DNA from: Hymenobacter arizonensis | GTDB lineage: Bacteria; Bacteroidota; Bacteroidia; Cytophagales; Hymenobacteraceae | Direction of reading: 5' to 3' | Assembly: GCF_900115775.1 (NCBI RefSeq) | Contig: NZ_FOXS01000005.1 | Span: 1-64,000 of the forward strand | Length of the DNA: 64,000 nucleotides | In this document: piece after piece, positions 59,451 to 64,000 of the stretch | How positions within the stretch are numbered: the first letter of the stretch is position 1 | How the letters are laid out: each line of letters begins with the position of its first letter | Made by a program: the position numbers and the translations under genes | Notes under the pieces: model-generated | What the model was told of the DNA's origin: nothing | The model's input: the letters and a program-made list of their open reading frames with translations, nothing else | Databases searched by the model: none

Positions 59451-60968
59451 ATGCTACGTGTTTCTGTTGGGTTTCCTGTTGTCTTAAGTTTAAATACGTC
59501 GGGCTATGTGCTGGCATTATTGGGCCTGCTGGCTCCGGCCCTGAGCCAGGCACAGGGGCCGGTGGCCTTCCCCGGAGCCGAAGGAGCGGGGCGATACACT
59601 TCGGGCGGGCGGGGTTCAGCAACAGTGCCGACTACAGTGTTTGAGGTTACCAACCTTGAGGACGACAACCAGCCCGGCAGCTTGCGCTATGCCCTCGGCA
59701 AGACCGCGGCAGCGCGCACGGTGGTATTTCGGGTATCGGGCACCATTCACTTGACTGCGCCGCTCAACATCAGCAAGCCCAACACCACCATTGCCGGTCA
59801 AACGGCGCCCGGCGACGGCATCTGCCTGGCCGATTACCCTGTGTCGGTGAAGGCCAACAACGTGATTGTGCGCTTTATCCGCTTCCGCATGGGCGACAAA
59901 AACCAAAACCAAGGCTTCGTGCACGGCGCAGGGGGCGACGATGCCTTCGGAGCGCAGCGCATTAAGCACCTCATTGTCGACCACTGCTCGATGAGTTGGA
60001 GCACCGACGAAGCCATGTCGGTGTATGAGGGCGATAGCACTACCCTGCAGTGGAACCTCATTGCGGAGCCGCTGAACTACTCCTATCATTTCGAGCGGGG
60101 CGATGAGGATTTCGAGCGCCACGGCTTTGGCGGCATTTGGGGCGGGCAGCACGCCTCGTTTCATCACAACTTGTTTGCGCACTGCAAAAGCCGCACGCCC
60201 CGTTTCAACGGGAGCCGCTACACCCACCCGGCGGGGTTCGAGAACTGCGACTTTGCCAACAACGTCATTTACAACTGGGGCGAAAACAACGTTTACGCTG
60301 GCGAGGGCGGCAACTACAACGTGGTGAACAACTACTACAAGCCCGGCCCGAACACCGCCACCAAAGTGCGCGCCCAGGTGCTGAACCCCTACAAAATTGA
60401 CAAGGAGCCGGGCCGCCTGCCCTACGGCAAGTTTTACCTGACCGGCAACTACGTGGCCGGCTCCCCCGCCGTGACGGCCCGCAACTGGCGCGGCGTAGCG
60501 ATGAACGGCGGCACTCCCGCCGATACCGTGCTGTCGAAAGTCGACCAGCCCTTCGCCATCGGGCAATTGGCGCTGCAGCCGGCGGCAGCAGCGTTTGAGG
60601 CGGTGCTGCAAGGCGCCGGCGCCATTCGGCCGCGGCGTGATACACTCGACCAGCGCATTGTGCGCGAGGTGCGGGCGGGAACGGGCACCATCATCGACGT
60701 GCAGGGCCACTACCCCCACGGCACGCCCTACAGCGTAACGAAGCGGGCTTGGCCCGTGCTGAAGTCCGCAACTGCCCCCACCGACACCGACCACGACGGC
60801 ATGCCCGATGCCTGGGAAAAGGCCAACGGCCTAAACCCCAACAACCCCGCCGACCGCCAAACTATCGCCGCCAACGGCTACACCAACCTGGAGAACTACC
60901 TCAATAGCCTGGTAATGCCAGCGGCCGGTGGGCAGAAGGCTCCCGCGCCGAAAACCAAAAAGAAGTAG
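59451..60968 (+). CDS. Secreted pectate lyase (PL1-like parallel beta-helix) with C-terminal Ca-binding motif
   Basis: Protein of 505 residues, signal peptide ending near SQAQG (36). FPGAEGAGRYTSGGRGS and VFEVTNLEDDNQPGSLRYAL open a parallel beta-helix, with KPNTTIAGQTAPGDG, VDHCSMSWSTDEAMSVYEGD and HHNLFAHCKSRTPRFNG as catalytic-face motifs of Bacteroidota PL1 members. Near the end DTDHDGMPDAWEKANGLNPN is an EF-hand/thrombospondin-3-like calcium loop. It cleaves polygalacturonate by beta-elimination. It stands alone here, without other pectin genes. Confidence 0.9.
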   Translation: MLRVSVGFPVVLSLNTSGYVLALLGLLAPALSQAQGPVAFPGAEGAGRYTSGGRGSATVPTTVFEVTNLEDDNQPGSLRYALGKTAAARTVVFRVSGTIHLTAPLNISKPNTTIAGQTAPGDGICLADYPVSVKANNVIVRFIRFRMGDKNQNQGFVHGAGGDDAFGAQRIKHLIVDHCSMSWSTDEAMSVYEGDSTTLQWNLIAEPLNYSYHFERGDEDFERHGFGGIWGGQHASFHHNLFAHCKSRTPRFNGSRYTHPAGFENCDFANNVIYNWGENNVYAGEGGNYNVVNNYYKPGPNTATKVRAQVLNPYKIDKEPGRLPYGKFYLTGNYVAGSPAVTARNWRGVAMNGGTPADTVLSKVDQPFAIGQLALQPAAAAFEAVLQGAGAIRPRRDTLDQRIVREVRAGTGTIIDVQGHYPHGTPYSVTKRAWPVLKSATAPTDTDHDGMPDAWEKANGLNPNNPADRQTIAANGYTNLENYLNSLVMPAAGGQKAPAPKTKKK

Positions 60969-61123
60969 GCGGTACTAAGCGCGACCATTCAATATTTCAT
61001 CGGCTCTCGGGGCTTCTTCGGAAGGCTTGGGGCCAGTGTCGTTTTTGAGGCGGTATGTCGCTAATCCGTTCAGCCGGTTTTCCAACCGTTCAGCGGGCCG
61101 GTTTACCGTTCGCTGAAATTGTG

Positions 61124-61154
61124 TTTCGGTAGCTGAAATGGGCCGGTAAGTTTG
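61124..61154 (+). promoter_or_regulatory. Probable promoter of the alpha/beta hydrolase gene
   Basis: TTTC (61124-61127), a 19-bp spacer and TAAGTTTG (61147-61154) match TTTG-N19-TAnnTTTG with one mismatch. The hydrolase ATG is 33 bp downstream of the -7 box. Upstream (about 61070-61110) CCGTTCAGC occurs repeatedly (CCGTTCAGCCGG, CCGTTCAGCGGG, CCGTTCGCTG), possibly a regulator site. Confidence 0.65.
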
Positions 61155-61187
61155 GGTCATTCAATCACCCATAACCCCACTTACTCC

Positions 61188-62138
61188 ATGAAACCTTCTG
61201 CTTTCACCCGCTTTCTGATTGCTGCGCTTTTAATGGCCGGAACCGCTGGCCCGGTACTGGCGGCCACACCAGCTTCGGCTGCCGTAGAGGCCACTGCGCC
61301 GGTGGCCGACAATCCTGCTGCTCATCCCACCTTCACGGTGCGGGTAGTGGGCAAGGGCCAGCCCATGCTGCTCATTCCCGGTCTCAACTGCCCCGGCGAA
61401 GTGTGGAACGAAGTAGTAGCCCATTTCCAGCAGCGCTACCAGTGCCACGTGGTATCGCTGGCGGGCTTTGCCGGCACGGCGCCAGCCCCCGCTGTCGACC
61501 CGCTGCTGCCAGCTGTGCGCGACCAGCTCCTGGCCTACATCAAAACCCAAAAGCTGAATAAGCCCACCGTGGTAGGGCATAGCCTGGGCGGCTTCCTGGC
61601 CCTGTGGCTGAGCACCACCCAGCCCGATGCGCTGGGCCCCCTCGTGATTGTAGACTCGCTGCCTTTCCTGGCAGGCGTTCAGTCCCCAGGGGCTACCCTG
61701 GAAGCGGCCAAAACCATGGCTGCCGGCCTCCGCAACCAAGTGAAGCAGGGCCCCATGCCCGCCGCGGCCCAGCGCCAAATGATAGCCAGCCTGGTTATCG
61801 ACACGGCCCGCGTTAGCCAGATAGCCCGCTGGGGCACGGCGTCGGACCCCGCCACCACGGCCCAGGCCATGTATGACATGTACACCACCGACTTGCGCGC
61901 CGACCTCGGCCGGGTGCAGCAGCCCGTGCTGGTGCTGGGAGCCTGGGCGGCCTACAAGCAATACGGCTCTACCAAGGAAAGCACCCGGGCCATCTTCACG
62001 CAGCAATTTGCCCAGCTGCCCCAGGCGCGCATCGAAATGTCAGAGGCGGGTCGACATTTCCTCATGTACGACGACACAACGTGGTTTTTTGCCCAAACCG
62101 ATGGCTTTCTAAAGCAAAGCAGTGTGGCTCGGAAATAA
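61188..62138 (+). CDS. Exported alpha/beta hydrolase
   Basis: Protein of 316 residues; ATG 61188 chosen as the start of the signal peptide (MKPSAFTRFLIAALLMAGTAGPVLAA). The alpha/beta hydrolase core has an oxyanion turn (LLIPGLNCPGEVWNEV), nucleophile elbow GHSLGGFLALWL with the active Ser, and a probable active His in SEAGRHFLMYDD. Likely a periplasmic esterase or lipase-like enzyme. Downstream is the DUF7010 gene, and a LytS-type kinase follows; grouping may be regulatory. No clue to substrate. Confidence 0.88.
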   Translation: MKPSAFTRFLIAALLMAGTAGPVLAATPASAAVEATAPVADNPAAHPTFTVRVVGKGQPMLLIPGLNCPGEVWNEVVAHFQQRYQCHVVSLAGFAGTAPAPAVDPLLPAVRDQLLAYIKTQKLNKPTVVGHSLGGFLALWLSTTQPDALGPLVIVDSLPFLAGVQSPGATLEAAKTMAAGLRNQVKQGPMPAAAQRQMIASLVIDTARVSQIARWGTASDPATTAQAMYDMYTTDLRADLGRVQQPVLVLGAWAAYKQYGSTKESTRAIFTQQFAQLPQARIEMSEAGRHFLMYDDTTWFFAQTDGFLKQSSVARK

Positions 62139-62252
62139 CAATAATTTCGTGATGCTCTCCCGATGCACTGCCGCTGGCTAGCCAGCTTGTGCGTCACCCA
62201 TCCTCACCTTTTCGCTTCAGCATTTACCTGCAAAGAATACCTTCCGCCTGCC

Positions 62253-62849
62253 ATGCCAACGATAACCGAGAACGACCTCACCGCCCTGAAACTGGAACTG
62301 TCGGTGAAGGCTAAAAACGGAATTGATTTTATAGTAGCCGCCAGCATCATCTGGTCTGTTATCGCGGTGGTGTGGCTGCAGCCCAACCACCCGGCCAAAA
62401 ACGGAATGATTACCTTTTTTGTTGGGGGCCTCATGTTGCCGTTGGCCTGGGCCATGTCTAAGGTGTTTAAGACCAACTGGACCATCAAAGACAACCCGCT
62501 GCAGCCGCTGGGCTTGTGGCTGAATTTCGCGCAGCTGTTCTACTTCCCAATTCTGATGTTCATGTACTCAAAGCAGCCGTAGCATTTTATCATGACCTAT
62601 GCCATTATAACCGGCGCACATTTCTTCCCTTACGCCTGGTTTTACCGCACCAAAGCCTTCGCTTACATGGCTGGCGTCATTTCGGTCGGAGCCATGCTGC
62701 TGGGCCTGCGGGTCGGCCCGCAGGAGCTTTACCTCATTCCGGGGTTTGTGGCGGGGGCTATGGTGGTGCTGAGCGCGCTGCTGGTCATTGCTTACAAACA
62801 GAATGCGAAGCTCTATCTTGAGCCGGTATCGGCCTTCAGTAGCGTTTAG
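62253..62849 (+). pseudogene. DUF7010-type membrane protein gene with one in-frame amber codon
   Basis: From ATG 62253 the frame reads MPTITENDLTALKLELSVKA ... and reaches TAG at 62580-62582, then continues in the same frame without a break as HFIMTYAIITGAHFFPYAWF ... to a stop at 62847-62849. Both halves are membrane helices of one family of about 198 residues. The junction is SKQP-stop-HFIMTY; one base change (for example GAG to TAG) would explain it. The second half has an ATG at 62592 that could be used separately. Truncated gene, translated as two pieces, or stop readthrough are the options. Confidence 0.75.
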
Positions 62850-62885
62850 CCGCCCTGGGTTTTCCTTGCCTTTAGCACCTTATTC

Positions 62886-64000
62886 ATGTCGATTCGCATT
62901 TCCCGTCGCCGGCTATACTGGGCCCTGCAAATAGGCTGCTGGGGCATATTTGGGGCGCTGGGGCTGCTCATTATGGCCATGGTAGGGCAGAAGCTCTCGC
63001 TGGCGAGTGTGCAAACGCAGGTCTTTATGATGGGTGTGTACATCGCTACCACCCACGGCCTGCGCGCGCTCATCCGGCGCGGCGGCTGGCTGAAGCTGTC
63101 GGTGCCCCAGGTGCTGTTCCGGCTGCTGCCCCTGAACCTAACAGTCGCTTTTCTGACGCAGTGCCTTGTAACTCTGGTCATGATTTACGGCCTGCGGGTG
63201 TTCACGGTAGCGGAGTTTCGCAGCAGCTACCTGCTGCTATACACCCTGAACATGAACTTCGTGTTCTGGCTCTGGACGGGCCTGTACTTCGGCCTACACT
63301 ACCTCGACAATTACCGACAGGCCGACATCGACAAATGGAAGCTGGCGGCGGCCGTGCGCGAGGCCGAAATGCGTACACTCAAAGCTCAGATTAATCCGCA
63401 TTTTCTCTTCAATGGCCTCAACAATATCCGGGCGCTGGTGCTGGAAAACCCGGCGCGCGCCCGGGAGATGATGACGCACCTGTCCGACTTGCTCCGGTAT
63501 TCGTTGCAGCTCAACAGCCGCGAGCAGGTGCCCCTGGCCCGCGAGTTGGAGATTGTGGTGCATTATCTCGCCCTCGAAAGCCTGCAGCTGGAAGAGCGCC
63601 TGCACTACACCCTGGACGTGGACCCTGCCACGCTCGACGTGCTGGTGCCGCCCATGACAGTGCAGCTGCTGGTCGAAAACGCCATTAAGCACGGCATCAC
63701 GCCGCGGCCGGGCGGGGGCAGCATCTATGTAGGGGCTCAGCTGGGAGCGCCGGAGCAGGTGCTCATTACCGTGCGCAACCCGGGCCAGTACCAGCCCACG
63801 CCCAACGCCCCCGACCACACCGGCGTGGGCCTGCCCAATGTTCAGGAGCGGTTGCAGCTCCTGTTTGGGCCCCGCGCCAGCTTCCGCATTGCCCCCGACG
63901 CGCTGCAGCCCGACACCGTGACCGCCGAGCTCCGCCTGCCGCTGCAGCCCGGCGCAGTGGCGCCGCCCGCTGCCATGCAGCTCCCCACCGCCTCAACGCC
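62886..64000 (+). CDS. LytS/YehU-type sensor histidine kinase (3' end outside window)
   Basis: The frame runs from ATG 62886 to the window edge without a stop, so the C-terminus is missing. Four membrane helices in residues 1-140 are followed by a His_kinase domain with phosphorylated H172 (AQINPHFLFNGLNNIRALV), YLALESLQLEERL, and the ATP-binding PPMTVQLLVENAIKHGI and GVGLPNVQERLQLLFG. Such kinases signal to LytTR response regulators, usually encoded next to them; that gene would be just beyond the window. The visible end (PPAAMQLPTASTP) is after the catalytic domain, so little is missing. Confidence 0.92.
   Translation, partial: MSIRISRRRLYWALQIGCWGIFGALGLLIMAMVGQKLSLASVQTQVFMMGVYIATTHGLRALIRRGGWLKLSVPQVLFRLLPLNLTVAFLTQCLVTLVMIYGLRVFTVAEFRSSYLLLYTLNMNFVFWLWTGLYFGLHYLDNYRQADIDKWKLAAAVREAEMRTLKAQINPHFLFNGLNNIRALVLENPARAREMMTHLSDLLRYSLQLNSREQVPLARELEIVVHYLALESLQLEERLHYTLDVDPATLDVLVPPMTVQLLVENAIKHGITPRPGGGSIYVGAQLGAPEQVLITVRNPGQYQPTPNAPDHTGVGLPNVQERLQLLFGPRASFRIAPDALQPDTVTAELRLPLQPGAVAPPAAMQLPTAST

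Overview
The window looks like chromosomal DNA of a GC-rich Bacteroidota, most likely Hymenobacter or a close relative in the Cytophagales. The evidence is a SusC/SusD pair, Bacteroidota-type promoters (TTTG-N19-TAnnTTTG) before rpmG and other genes, the rpmG-DUF4295-ftsY order, many secreted glycoside hydrolases, and few Shine-Dalgarno sites. Genus is inferred from protein character, not from a marker gene.

Layout. (1) 1-9.9 kb, plus strand: a xylan-degradation cluster (partial GH43, GH67 alpha-glucuronidase, GH8 xylanase, GH43, GH43-CBM6, GH3-PA14) that would take glucuronoarabinoxylan to xylose, arabinose and (methyl)glucuronate. (2) 10.1-11.5 kb: two decayed genes, one a GH2 enzyme. (3) 11.6-15.4 kb: DUF1080 protein, gluconokinase and gluconate permease, Tat-exported TIM-barrel protein. 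(4) 15.5-24.5 kb, minus strand: GMC oxidoreductase with its Tat-bearing small subunit, lipoprotein cytochrome c, Gfo/Idh/MocA oxidoreductase, two TIM-barrel isomerase-like proteins, DUF1080 protein and MFS permease. This is the gene content expected of a periplasmic 3-keto-glycoside route. (5) 24.6-36.3 kb: a polysaccharide utilisation locus (SusC, SusD, GH3, GH31-PA14) divergent from an NrtR/AraR-like Nudix regulator with a broken catalytic box; xyloglucan or a related xylose- or arabinose-containing glycan is the likely substrate. (6) 36.7-39.7 kb: a pile of dead insertion sequences (IS3-type split by an IS5-type, abutted by an IS481-type).

(7) 39.8-43 kb: housekeeping genes rpmG, DUF4295, ftsY, a 3-hydroxyacyl-CoA dehydrogenase, a Rieske-fold-like lipoprotein and tRNA-Asn. 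(8) 43.7-53.8 kb: a nucleotide-biosynthesis block pyrB-pyrC-purE-purK-carA-(Imm50-like gene)-carB, preceded by a leader with an internal intrinsic terminator. Its parts look phylogenetically mixed and are separated by hairpin repeats. (9) 54-64 kb: small lipoprotein, HEXXH metalloprotease, beta-propeller-like protein, pectate lyase, alpha/beta hydrolase, a DUF7010 membrane protein split by one in-frame amber codon, and a LytS-type histidine kinase that runs off the window.

A family of long inverted repeats with arms of the type GTCATGCnGAGCG...GCATCTCGC occurs at 15.4, 17.3, 20.3, 20.6, 22.1, 46.4, 48.4 and 49.6-50.5 kb. At 17.3 and 20.3 kb one hairpin sits inside the loop of another. At 49.6-50.5 kb the two arms are 821 bp apart and enclose an AT-richer orphan immunity-like gene. 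That split repeat, the mixed nucleotide block, the pyrB leader and the 3-keto-glycoside cluster are the parts most worth a second look.
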